From: Acidimicrobiia bacterium
GTDB taxonomy: Bacteria > Actinomycetota > Acidimicrobiia > Acidimicrobiales > AC-14
Assembly (NCBI GenBank): GCA_019243595.1
Contig: JAFAUA010000463.1
Coordinates: 1-7,056 of the forward strand
DNA: 7,056 bases
Reading direction: 5' to 3'
Of the stretch, positions 1 through 5,819 are shown piece after piece. The notes under the pieces were generated by a model, which was not told the DNA's origin, made no database searches, and saw only the letters and a list, made by a program, of their open reading frames with translations. The translations under genes and the position numbers were made by a program. Positions within the stretch are counted from its first letter, which is position 1. The number at the start of each line of letters is the position of its first letter.

Positions 1-347
1 AGCTCGGCGACCTGCTCGCTGACAGCGTCCGTACGGTCGACCGGGCGGTGCACGCCCATGACGGCGACCGCCACCGCATCGCGGTCGTGCTCCCCGAGAC
101 CGCCGCTGAAGGGGCGAACATCTTCACCGAGCGTCTGGCTACACGCATCGCCGCCTTCCTCGCCCAGCGGGGCGCGGCGGTGAACGAGGCCGACGTCTCC
201 CGCCAGGCGCTCACCTTCCCCGGCGACGACGCCGCGCTGCAGGCGTTGCGCCAGGTGTACGCCGACATCGAGCGTCGCGAGCACCCCGAGCATCCGGAGG
301 ATGCGCTGGTCGACGGGACGACCGGGCCCGACCGCCGGCGCAGCTAA
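1..347 (+). CDS. C-terminal part of a degenerate GGDEF-like domain protein (5' end outside window)
   Basis: The reading frame is open from base 3 and stops at TAA 345-347, so only about 114 C-terminal residues are visible. The segment LGDLLADSVRTVDRAVHAHD, followed by a strand ending IAVVLPET, AEGA and a helix with ERLATRI, follows the order of the second half of a GGDEF (diguanylate cyclase-fold) domain: helix, signature hairpin, LPxT strand, helix. A later TFPGDD segment resembles the TFPxD stretch near the end of such domains. The signature itself is not GGDEF; the aligned residues read about DRHRI, so catalytic cyclase activity is unlikely and a regulatory or structural role is more plausible. 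The tail from about residue 90 is acidic, then Arg-rich, and probably disordered. The GTG at 48 lies inside the domain and is not the real start. The family call rests on pattern recognition of a fragment. Confidence 0.5.
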   Translation, partial: LGDLLADSVRTVDRAVHAHDGDRHRIAVVLPETAAEGANIFTERLATRIAAFLAQRGAAVNEADVSRQALTFPGDDAALQALRQVYADIERREHPEHPEDALVDGTTGPDRRRS

Positions 348-362
348 CAGAACGAACGGCTG

Positions 363-1223
363 ATGCACGAGATCGCAGGGACGATCTTCCACCGCTGGTA
401 CGTCACCATCTTCGGCGTCGCGTTCTTGTTCTTCGCCGTACGCCATCTCGGCTTGCGCAAGACATTGCTGTACGGCGTGCTCGCCTTCGGCGTGGGGGCG
501 CTCTTCGAGAACCTGTCGGTGCACACCGGTTTCCCGTACACGACGTACACGTTCAACCCGGCGCTGCGCGGCAAGGAGCTCTGGATCGTCGACGTCCCGC
601 TGTTCGTCCCCCTGAGCTACACGTTCATGGGGTACTTCGCCTTCGCCGCCGGCCGGCTGTTGGCGTCGGGGCCGTGGAGGATGCGGGCGCCTTACTGGTG
701 GATGGAGTTCCTGCTCGGCTGGATGCTCGGCGTGTGGGCCCTGTGGGTCGTCGACCCCGGCAGCCGCCTCGGCGACCAGTTCTATCTGGGCGACGTCTTC
801 CACTACCGCGGGCCCGGCTTCTGGTTCGGCCTGCCCCTCCAGAGCCAAATCGGCTTCGGGCTGACGGCGCTGATCCTGCTCAGCCTGCTGTTCGTCCTCA
901 CGCGCGGGGAGCCGGATCGGGACGTGAAGGGCGGGCTCGTTCGCCATCCGCACTTCTCCGCGCTGCTCACCTGGCACGTGCAGGTGTTCCACATCGCCGT
1001 GATCGCCATCGCCGTCGGCGCCGATGCCATCGGCGGCTCGGCCTTTCTCATCTGGTTCCCGGCCGCGGCGATCACCGCCGTGTACTGGGCCGCGATCTCG
1101 CCGCGGGCCCTGGCGCGGGCGCGGGCCCAGGTTCGGGAGGCGGCGGGGTCAGTTGAGGGTGACGGGCAGGTGGACGAGCCCGCGCATGAGGCTCGACCTG
1201 AGCCGCTCGGGCTCTCCCGCTAG
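363..1223 (+). CDS. CruF/DUF422-family carotenoid biosynthesis membrane protein
   Basis: This 286-residue protein is predicted to be polytopic, with hydrophobic segments near residues 13-28, 33-48, 78-98, 112-130, 163-180, 203-222 and 226-244. Conserved features of the carotenoid biosynthesis family (CruF, DUF422) are visible: an acidic residue then GFPYTTYTF (E49 to about 64), the VPLFVPLSY segment (78-86), a VDPGS motif (130-134) and the FGLP(L) motif with following helix (155-159). Characterised CruF members hydrate the psi end of acyclic or monocyclic carotenoids (1',2'-hydratase, as in gamma-carotene or bisanhydrobacterioruberin hydroxylation) in the membrane. No phytoene synthase, desaturase or cyclase gene lies in the window, so the exact substrate is unknown. 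The gene starts 15 bases after the previous stop, probably in the same transcript, with no clear Shine-Dalgarno. The last 24 residues, hydrophilic and outside the conserved core, overlap the convergent P450 gene by 75 bases. Confidence 0.78.
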   Translation: MHEIAGTIFHRWYVTIFGVAFLFFAVRHLGLRKTLLYGVLAFGVGALFENLSVHTGFPYTTYTFNPALRGKELWIVDVPLFVPLSYTFMGYFAFAAGRLLASGPWRMRAPYWWMEFLLGWMLGVWALWVVDPGSRLGDQFYLGDVFHYRGPGFWFGLPLQSQIGFGLTALILLSLLFVLTRGEPDRDVKGGLVRHPHFSALLTWHVQVFHIAVIAIAVGADAIGGSAFLIWFPAAAITAVYWAAISPRALARARAQVREAAGSVEGDGQVDEPAHEARPEPLGLSR

Positions 1224-2306
1224 CTCCACCGTCGAGTAGCGCTGCAGGAGCTCGTCGAAGAGCACGCGTGCCTCGAGACGGGCCAGGCTGGCGCCCATGC
1301 AGTAGTGCTCACCGAAGCCGAAGGCCACGTGCGGGTTCGGATCACGGCCGACGTCGAAGCTGTCCGCCGACGGTCCGAAGACCTCAGGGTCGCGGTTGGC
1401 GGCGCCGTACAGCATGAACACCATCTGCCCCTCGGCGATGCGCTCGCCGCGCAGCTCGACATCCTTGGTTGCCGTCCGGGCGAAGTTCATCACCGGGGTG
1501 ACCCAGCGCAGCATCTCCTCGACGGCGCTCGGGATAAGCGTGCGGTCGGACACCAGCCGCTGCAGCTGGTCGCGATGGTTGGCCAGCGCCTCGATGCCGC
1601 CCGTGATCAGGTTGCGCGTGGTCTCGTTCCCGGCGACGAGCAGGGTCATACAGAAGCCGTTTAGCTCGGCGTTGTTGAGGGGGACGTCGTCGACCTCGGC
1701 GTGGGCGATCACCGAGATCAGGTCGTCGGCGGGGTCGACGCGCCGCTCCTCGATGATCTTCTCGAAGTACTGCCAGAGCTCGAAGGCAAGCGCGTACGCC
1801 TCTTCGGTGGGCTCGGTGGCCGCGTCGATCATGGCGTCCGACCACAGCTTGAACTGGTCGCGGTCGGAGGCGGGGACACCGAGCATGTCGGCGATCACGA
1901 GCATCGGCAGCGGCTCGGCGACGGCGGGGGCGAAGTCGACGGCCTCCCCGGCGTCGACCTCGTCGAGGAGCTCTTTGGCCAGCCGGCGCACCCGGTCCTC
2001 CAGCGCCGAGATGCGTCGGGGGGTGAACGCCGGGCTCACCAGTTTCCGGTGGCGGTGGTGGTCGGGCGGGTCGAGAAACAGGATCGACGCCGCCGGATCG
2101 ACCTCGCGCTGGCGGTCCGACGGCAGCACGCCCCGCCCCGAGCAGAAGGTGGCCGGGTCGCGGGAGATGCGCATCAGGTCGTCGTGACGGGCGATCGTCC
2201 AGAGGGCGCACTCTTCGTGCCACTTCACAGGTGCGTCGTCACGAAGCTCGGCGAAGGCGGGGTACGGGTCGACCCAGAACTCAGGAGCGAGAACGTTCAT
2301 CGGCAT
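1149..2306 (-). CDS. Cytochrome P450
   Basis: This is a full-length soluble bacterial P450 of 385 residues. It has the I-helix oxygen-binding motif AGNETT (225-230), the K-helix ExxR (E264-R267), and the haem-binding loop FGFGEHYCMG (329-338) with C336 as the thiolate ligand. The early PPDHHRHRKLVSPAF segment (about 80-94) is the usual helix C region contacting haem. The loop and I-helix style resemble actinobacterial P450s acting on steroids or fatty acids (for example CYP142, CYP125, CYP123 relatives), but substrate and subfamily cannot be set by eye. No ferredoxin or reductase gene is in the window, so electrons must come from elsewhere. The first ATG (2304-2306) is used; a second ATG two codons later (2298-2300) is an equally good start, and neither has a convincing Shine-Dalgarno. 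The gene is divergent from the DUF1345 gene, and its 3' end overlaps the convergent CruF-like gene. Confidence 0.95.
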   Translation of the reverse strand: MPMNVLAPEFWVDPYPAFAELRDDAPVKWHEECALWTIARHDDLMRISRDPATFCSGRGVLPSDRQREVDPAASILFLDPPDHHRHRKLVSPAFTPRRISALEDRVRRLAKELLDEVDAGEAVDFAPAVAEPLPMLVIADMLGVPASDRDQFKLWSDAMIDAATEPTEEAYALAFELWQYFEKIIEERRVDPADDLISVIAHAEVDDVPLNNAELNGFCMTLLVAGNETTRNLITGGIEALANHRDQLQRLVSDRTLIPSAVEEMLRWVTPVMNFARTATKDVELRGERIAEGQMVFMLYGAANRDPEVFGPSADSFDVGRDPNPHVAFGFGEHYCMGASLARLEARVLFDELLQRYSTVELAGEPERLRSSLMRGLVHLPVTLN

Positions 2307-2341
2307 GCACCGTACGCCGAACGGGCATATTCACTCGCAGA
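2307..2341. promoter_or_regulatory. Short divergent intergenic region between P450 and DUF1345 gene
   Basis: Only 35 bases separate the two start codons, so at least one promoter must lie here or inside the opposing gene's 5' end. The AT-richer patch GCATATTCAC (about 2325-2334) is the only candidate for a -10-like element, and no good -35 box is seen on either strand. Neither gene has a clear Shine-Dalgarno, which would fit leaderless or near-leaderless transcripts, common in actinomycetes. This is inference from position, not a recognised promoter. Confidence 0.3.
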
Positions 2342-3004
2342 ATGACGACGACCACGCAGACATCGACCGAGATCAGGTTCGCGTTGGCCCGTACGCGCCT
2401 AGCAGTTGCGGTGATCTGCGGGGCGATCGTCTTTGCCGTCGCGATGGCGCTGACGCCGTGGCAGGCCGCCGTCTTGGGCGGATGGGCGATGGTGGGTCTG
2501 GTGTTCGCAGGCTGGACGATCTCGAGCCTGTGGGCGCTGGACGCACGGGACACGTCAGAGGTCGCGACGCGTGAGGACAGCTCCCGTGCCCTCGCCGACG
2601 TGCTGCTGCTCTGCGCCGAATCGGCCAGTCTGGTTGCGGTCGGTGTCGGGCTCGTGAAGGCGGGCCAATCGAAGGGGGCCGCCCAGCCGTTGATCACCGC
2701 GCTCGCGGTGTTCGCGGTGGCCGTCTCGTGGGCTGTCGTGCACACGGTTTTCGCGCTGCGCTACGCACGCCTCTATTACCAGGCCGGTGGCGGGATCGAC
2801 TTCAACGAAGACGACAAGCCCGACTACCGCGACTTCGCCTACCTGGCCCTCACCATCGGTATGACGTTCCAGGTGTCCGACACTGACCTAAAGACCAAGG
2901 CAATCCGCCACACGGCCATCCGTCACGCCCTGCTCTCTTACGTGTTTGGCGCCGTGGTGGTCGCGATGGTGATCAACGTCGTCGCCGGCCTGCTGAACGG
3001 ATAG
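2342..3004 (+). CDS. DUF1345 family integral membrane protein
   Basis: This 220-residue membrane protein has about five hydrophobic segments (near 19-37, 42-63, 88-106, 117-138 and 197-217). The diagnostic part of DUF1345 is clear: a YARLYYQ segment (141-147), then GGIDF, PDYRDFAYLALTIGMTFQVSD (160-180), and the RHALLSYVFGAVVVAMVINVVAGL closing helix. The biochemical function of the family is not established. The ATG at 2342 (MTTTTQ) is preferred over the earlier in-frame ATG at 2231, because the upstream 37 codons would be Arg-rich, lack family resemblance and lie antisense inside the P450 gene; the total length also matches the family. It is divergent from the P450 gene and ends 4 bases from the convergent small basic-protein gene. 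Confidence 0.85.
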   Translation: MTTTTQTSTEIRFALARTRLAVAVICGAIVFAVAMALTPWQAAVLGGWAMVGLVFAGWTISSLWALDARDTSEVATREDSSRALADVLLLCAESASLVAVGVGLVKAGQSKGAAQPLITALAVFAVAVSWAVVHTVFALRYARLYYQAGGGIDFNEDDKPDYRDFAYLALTIGMTFQVSDTDLKTKAIRHTAIRHALLSYVFGAVVVAMVINVVAGLLNG

Positions 3005-3008
3005 ATAG

Positions 3009-3245
3009 CTAGCGCTTCTTGGCGGCTGCCTTGCCGCCCTTGCGGCCGGCTTCCTTCTTCTGCTGGGTCGTGCCGCCCTGCTTGGAGCTGCTCTTCGAGC
3101 TGCCGCCCGAGCCCGACTTCTTGCCACCTCGGCTCGAGGCGCCCGGCGAGTTGGCGATCTTCGCCGCTCGCTGCTTGGACATGCCCTTGTCCTTGAGGGC
3201 CTCGTACTGCTTCTCGTTCTTGACGTTGGCGCTCTTCGACGGCAT
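3009..3245 (-). CDS. Small highly basic Lys/Gly/Ser-rich protein
   Basis: This 78-residue protein has an ordered-looking N-terminal third (MPSKSANVKNEKQYEALKDK then GMSKQRAAKIANSPG, residues 1-35), a low-complexity Gly/Ser/Lys linker (36-60) and a basic tail, KKEAGRKGGKAAAKKR (63-78). I recognise this architecture as a small conserved actinobacterial protein with a KGG/AAKK-type tail. No biochemical function is known to me. The net positive charge and the helix with GMSKQRAAKIAN suggest nucleic acid binding, but that is inference. The start is well supported by a strong Shine-Dalgarno (AGGAGGT on the minus strand, 9 bases upstream), the best ribosome-binding site in the window, suggesting high expression. 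It is convergent with DUF1345 (4-base gap) and divergent from the thiolase-like gene. Confidence 0.8.
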   Translation of the reverse strand: MPSKSANVKNEKQYEALKDKGMSKQRAAKIANSPGASSRGGKKSGSGGSSKSSSKQGGTTQQKKEAGRKGGKAAAKKR

Positions 3246-3337
3246 TGACTTGGTACCTCCTACTGCGTTGCTGCCTTGCCGGGTTGAAGTCCTGCCCGCT
3301 TCTGTCCCAGATCAAGCAGTGGGTAACGTCCGCGGCC
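3246..3337. promoter_or_regulatory. Divergent intergenic region upstream of small basic protein and thiolase-like gene
   Basis: About 92 bases separate the two divergent starts, the longest non-coding stretch in the window. It must hold at least the leader and probably promoters for both directions. Apart from the Shine-Dalgarno for the minus-strand gene, I see no convincing -10/-35 pair and no clear inverted repeat that would mark an operator. Confidence 0.35.
3255..3261 (-). promoter_or_regulatory. Strong Shine-Dalgarno for the small basic protein
   Basis: On the minus strand the bases read AGGAGGT, a near-perfect anti-16S complement, followed by 9 bases and then ATG (3243-3245). It fixes the start of the basic small protein. 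It also argues against the plus-strand ATG at 3245 as the thiolase-like gene's start, because that would place the two reading frames over each other's leader. Confidence 0.75.
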
Positions 3338-4498
3338 GTGTCCAAAGCCAACCGCCGGGCCGTGATCGTCGGCGTGGCCACGTCGGACTATCCGAACCTG
3401 CCCGACATGAGCGAGCAGCAGGTGCACGCCCAGGCCGCCGAGCGAGCGTTGGCCGACGCGGGACTCGAGTTCGCCGACCTCGACGGCTACGCCACGACCG
3501 GGTTCTTCCCGATGTTCGCGGTCGGCATGTGCGAGTACTTCGGCATCCGACCGCACTACGTCGACGAGACGAACTGGGGCGGGGCCTCGTTCGAGGTGCT
3601 TGTCGAGCATGCGGCGACGGCGGTCGAAGAGGGCGTGTGCGACACCGTGCTGGTGACCTACGGGAGCATCCAGCTGTCGGCAATGGGCCGCAAGCTCGGG
3701 ACGGGTGGCGGCACGGGCGCGCCGGCCGGTCCGGCCGCCTTCGACCAACTTTGGGGCAACACGCTGGTCGGCAGCTACGCCCTGGCCGCGCAACGGCACA
3801 TGTACGAGTTCGGGACGACCTCTGAGCAGCTCGCCGAGGTCGCGGTGACCATGCGGGCCCACGCCGTCAACAACCCGATGGCCCAGTACCGCGACCCGAT
3901 CACCGTCGACGACGTGCTGTCGTCGCGCATGATCGCCGATCCGCTGCACATGCTCGACTGCTGTGTCATCTCCGATGGCGGCGGCGCGTGCGTCGTCACC
4001 ACCGAGGAGCGGGCCCGCGACCTCCGCAAGCCGCCCGTGTACATCCTCGGCGGCGCTCACGCCATGACCCACCACATGGGAATCTCCCAGATGCCCGAGG
4101 TGACCGTGACGGCCGCCGCGCAGAGCGGCCCGCTGGCGTTCCGGCGGGCGGGCCTCACGCCAGCCGACGTCGACACCCTGCAGGTCTACGACTCGTTCAC
4201 GATCACGGTCGTGCTCTCGCTCGAGGATCTCGGGTTCTGCGAGAAGGGCGAGGGCGGCGCCTTCGTCCAGGGCGGCCGGCTCCGCTTCGACGGCGCCCTG
4301 CCCACCAACACCGACGGGGGCGGGCTGTCCGCCTGCCACCCGGGCATGCGCGGGATGTTCCTCATCGTCGAGGCCGTGCGCCAGCTGCGCGGCGAGTCCG
4401 TCAACCAGGCGCCCGACCCGAAGATCGCCGTCGCCCACGGCACCGGCGGCATGCTGTCGACCGGCGCCACGCTCGTGCTGGGAACGGAGATGCCGTGA
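3338..4498 (+). CDS. Thiolase-fold protein, SCP2/lipid-transfer (Ltp2-like) class, possible aldolase or acyltransferase
   Basis: This 386-residue protein (GTG start) has the thiolase-superfamily layout: N-terminal RRAVIVGVATSDY (6-18), helix with AAERALADAGL, a central ALAAQRHMYEFGTTSEQLA segment (148-166), YDSFTIT (284-290), LEDLGFCEKGEGGAF (295-309), DGGGLSACHPG (326-336) and a C-terminal HGTGGMLSTGATLVLG (367-382). This matches the SCP2-thiolase/lipid-transfer subgroup that includes actinobacterial Ltp2. Where true thiolases carry the acyl-accepting cysteine, this protein reads NWGGAS (79-84) with no Cys; the C-terminal Cys of the CxG motif is replaced by GTGGMLS. H334 sits in the HPG motif. 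Ltp2 pairs with a DUF35 protein and acts as a retro-aldolase in sterol side-chain removal; the adjacent DUF35 gene supports a similar pairing. Start: the in-frame ATG at 3245 would add 31 unrelated residues and overlap the divergent leader, so GTG at 3338 is chosen, though without a clear Shine-Dalgarno. The substrate is unknown. Confidence 0.85.
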   Translation: MSKANRRAVIVGVATSDYPNLPDMSEQQVHAQAAERALADAGLEFADLDGYATTGFFPMFAVGMCEYFGIRPHYVDETNWGGASFEVLVEHAATAVEEGVCDTVLVTYGSIQLSAMGRKLGTGGGTGAPAGPAAFDQLWGNTLVGSYALAAQRHMYEFGTTSEQLAEVAVTMRAHAVNNPMAQYRDPITVDDVLSSRMIADPLHMLDCCVISDGGGACVVTTEERARDLRKPPVYILGGAHAMTHHMGISQMPEVTVTAAAQSGPLAFRRAGLTPADVDTLQVYDSFTITVVLSLEDLGFCEKGEGGAFVQGGRLRFDGALPTNTDGGGLSACHPGMRGMFLIVEAVRQLRGESVNQAPDPKIAVAHGTGGMLSTGATLVLGTEMP

Positions 4499-4914
4499 GT
4501 CCGTCCAAGTCAGAGCCCAAGCCGCGGCCGGCCCCGATCCCCGACGCAGAGACCGAGCCCTACTGGCAGGCGGTCAACGAGGGCCGGTTGATCGTGCAGC
4601 GCTGCACGGTCTGCGGGAACTCGCAGCTCTACCCCCGCTGGCGTTGCCTTCGGTGTCGCGGCGAGGTCGAGTGGGTCGACGCGAGCGGCGGAGGCACGGT
4701 GTACAGCTTCACCGTCATCCGGCAGAACTTCTCCCGGTCCTTCCGCCACCTCATCCCGTACGTCGTGGCGCTGGTCGACCTCGACGAGGGTCCCCGGCTC
4801 ATGACCAACCTCGTTGGCGTCGACCCTGACGCCGTCGAGATCGGCATGCGGGTCCGTGTGAAGTTCGAGCGGGTGTCAGAAGAGGCCTCCGTTCCGCTCT
4901 TCGAACCTGCTTAA
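4495..4914 (+). CDS. DUF35 zinc-ribbon/OB-fold protein, partner of the thiolase-like protein
   Basis: This 139-residue protein has the DUF35 architecture. An N-terminal helix (TEPYWQAVNEGRLIVQRC, 20-37) is followed by a rubredoxin-like zinc ribbon with C37-x2-C40 and C51-x2-C54, then an OB-fold (about 62-128) beginning GGGTVYSFTVIRQ and including PYVVALVDLDEGPRLMTNLVG. Such proteins bind CoA or acyl-CoA and form obligate complexes with thiolase-fold enzymes, as in the Ltp2 aldolase, where a DUF35 domain of ChsH2 is the partner, and in acetone/acetoacetyl and HMG-CoA synthase systems of archaea. The GTG start (4495-4497) overlaps the thiolase stop in a GTGA tetranucleotide, giving translational coupling; a CGGAG at 4485-4489 lies 5 bases upstream. 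All four zinc-ligand cysteines are intact. The stop TAA shares the palindrome TTAA with the stop of a small ORF on the other strand. Confidence 0.9.
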   Translation: MSPSKSEPKPRPAPIPDAETEPYWQAVNEGRLIVQRCTVCGNSQLYPRWRCLRCRGEVEWVDASGGGTVYSFTVIRQNFSRSFRHLIPYVVALVDLDEGPRLMTNLVGVDPDAVEIGMRVRVKFERVSEEASVPLFEPA

Positions 4915-5036
4915 GCCGCCCGCTGCTGCTCCTCGAATCGCCGCGCCAGCTCCTCGGCGAGACGCAGCGACTCCTCGTCCTGCACGACCGCATCGTGCCG
5001 GTTGAGGACCGTCAGCTTCCGTAGTCGTCGGAACAT
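4911..5036 (-). CDS. Putative 41-residue small protein, unknown function
   Basis: A minus-strand ORF runs from ATG (5034-5036) to TAA (4911-4913) and encodes 41 residues: a basic start (MFRRLRKLTVLNRHD) followed by an acidic, Leu/Ala/Glu-rich stretch (AVVQDEESLRLAEELARRF) likely to form one long amphipathic helix or coiled coil. Most sense codons end in G or C, as expected for a real gene here, and it fills the gap between the DUF35 and SnoaL-like genes. It lies 60 bases downstream of the SnoaL-like gene on the same strand, so it could be the last cistron of that operon. There is no convincing Shine-Dalgarno and I recognise no family, so it could also be chance. Its stop and the DUF35 stop overlap in TTAA. 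Confidence 0.45.
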   Translation of the reverse strand: MFRRLRKLTVLNRHDAVVQDEESLRLAEELARRFEEQQRAA

Positions 5037-5096
5037 GCTTCGACGGTACGGAGCGAAGGTTTCAGATCGCGAACCGATGTGTGACCGGCGGATGAA
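5037..5096. other. Short intergenic gap between SnoaL-like stop and small-ORF start
   Basis: These 60 bases lie between the SnoaL-like stop and the start of the 41-codon ORF. A weak inverted pair, GGTT at 5058-5061 and AACC at 5072-5075 with a 10-base loop, is too short to call a terminator. I see no T-tract and no promoter. It may be only a spacer within one transcript. Confidence 0.4.
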
Positions 5097-5489
5097 TTAC
5101 GAGCCTTTGATCGCCTTGCGTATCTGGAGCTCGGGCTCTTTCCGGTCGAGATAGTCGCGCCACATCGTCACCAGGCCGTCGGCGTCGACCTCGACGATCG
5201 TGGCCCCGTGCATCTCGATGCGGGCGCCGCGGCCGGGGTCGCCGTCGTACGTCGCCCGGCCGATCCACTCGAACACGGCCCAGTCGTCACCGCCGCGTAT
5301 CGAGGTGATCTCTTGGGTCCAGTCCGGGAAGATCGAGCGGGTGTCGCGGGAGATCTGGCGCATGTCAGTGGTCGACGGCGTGTTCGGGTCGCTGAACGTG
5401 GCGCCGGGCGCGAACAGGCCGCGCCAGTCGCCGCGGCCGGCGACGTCGAGCGCCTTCTCGGTCTTGCGGGCCCAGGCTTCCCAGTCCAT
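5097..5489 (-). CDS. SnoaL-like / NTF2-fold protein
   Basis: This 130-residue protein has the size and pattern of the SnoaL/NTF2-like cone fold: helix MDWEAWARKTEKALDVAGRG (1-20), LFAPGATFSDPNTP (25-38), RSIFPDWTQEITSI (51-64), GGDDWAVFEWIGRATYDG (66-83), and a final GATIVEVDADGLVTMWRDYLD strand pair (95-115). The fold serves as isomerase, hydratase, cyclase or ligand-binding pocket; related small proteins are common in actinobacterial lipid and steroid catabolic operons. Candidate pocket residues are D34, W57, H94 and D112-Y113. The reaction is not assignable. The start ATG (5487-5489) overlaps the GerW-family stop by one base (TGATG) with GGAAAG 8 bases upstream (minus strand), so the two are translationally coupled. 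The earlier in-frame ATG at 5600 would add 37 unrelated Arg-rich residues and is rejected. Confidence 0.8.
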   Translation of the reverse strand: MDWEAWARKTEKALDVAGRGDWRGLFAPGATFSDPNTPSTTDMRQISRDTRSIFPDWTQEITSIRGGDDWAVFEWIGRATYDGDPGRGARIEMHGATIVEVDADGLVTMWRDYLDRKEPELQIRKAIKGS

Positions 5490-5818
5490 CAGAGATGCTT
5501 TCCGGCGGCTTTGAGGATGCGCGGCGCCTTCCAGATGGCGACGACGGCGACGACGAACGCACCAGTGACGATGGTGTTGACGTTGACGGTCGGAACCCAC
5601 TTCACGGTGTCGCCCTTGATCGCGTAGACGCCCATGGGCTGGATGCCGAAGCCGTACCCTTCGCCGCCGCGGATGCTTGCCGAGGCGCTGCCGCCACCAC
5701 CCCCGCCGGCGCGGGCGACGGGGATGATCGTCACGTCACCCACCTGGTACGGCTCGCCGAACACTTGGTGGATGTCGACGGAGTCTTTGGCCTTCTGCAT
5801 GAGCTCGACGACGTTCAT
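5489..5818 (-). CDS. GerW/YtfJ-family protein (spore germination GerW-like)
   Basis: This 109-residue protein matches the compact GerW (YtfJ) family. It has a short helix, MNVVELMQKAKDSVDIHQVF (1-20), then GEPYQVGDVTIIPVARAGGG (21-40), a Gly/Ser loop, GGEGYGFGIQPMGVYAIKGDTVKWVP (51-76) and a hydrophobic C-terminal helix (about 82-96) with basic residues after it, suggesting membrane association. In Bacillus the family member is linked to spore germination, but homologues are widespread in non-sporulating actinobacteria and their role there is not established. The start (ATG 5816-5818) lies one base after the ligase stop and has AAGGAG (minus strand, 5825-5830) 6 bases upstream, inside the ligase's 3' end, while its stop overlaps the SnoaL-like start. 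It is therefore locked into the middle of a coupled catabolic-looking operon, which is unexpected for this family. Confidence 0.8.
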   Translation of the reverse strand: MNVVELMQKAKDSVDIHQVFGEPYQVGDVTIIPVARAGGGGGGSASASIRGGEGYGFGIQPMGVYAIKGDTVKWVPTVNVNTIVTGAFVVAVVAIWKAPRILKAAGKHL

Positions 5819-5819
5819 C

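Noticed and set aside
2231..2341. Upstream in-frame extension of the DUF1345 gene
   Set aside because: The 37 extra residues are Arg-rich, unrelated to the family and would lie antisense inside the P450 5' end; the ATG at 2342 gives the family's usual length.
1396..2345. Plus-strand ORFs antisense to the P450 gene
   Set aside because: They mirror the P450 coding frame, have low-complexity Ser/Arg or Gly/Val composition, and the P450 motifs on the minus strand are complete.
3245..3337. ATG at 3245 as start of the thiolase-like gene
   Set aside because: The 31 added residues show no thiolase similarity and the start would overlap the leader and start codon of the divergent small gene; GTG at 3338 directly precedes the conserved N-terminal strand.
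3260..4438. Long minus-strand ORF of 392 codons antisense to the thiolase-like gene
   Set aside because: Its translation is rich in Arg, Gly, His and Val with no family resemblance. Such mirror frames are expected opposite high-GC genes, and the plus strand carries clear thiolase motifs.
5058..5075. Possible hairpin terminator in the gap after the SnoaL-like gene
   Set aside because: There are only four perfect base pairs around a 10-base loop and no following T-tract.
5674..5712. Gly/Ser codon-repeat patch in the GerW-family gene
   Set aside because: This is the expected glycine-rich loop of the family in high-GC codons, not an independent DNA repeat.
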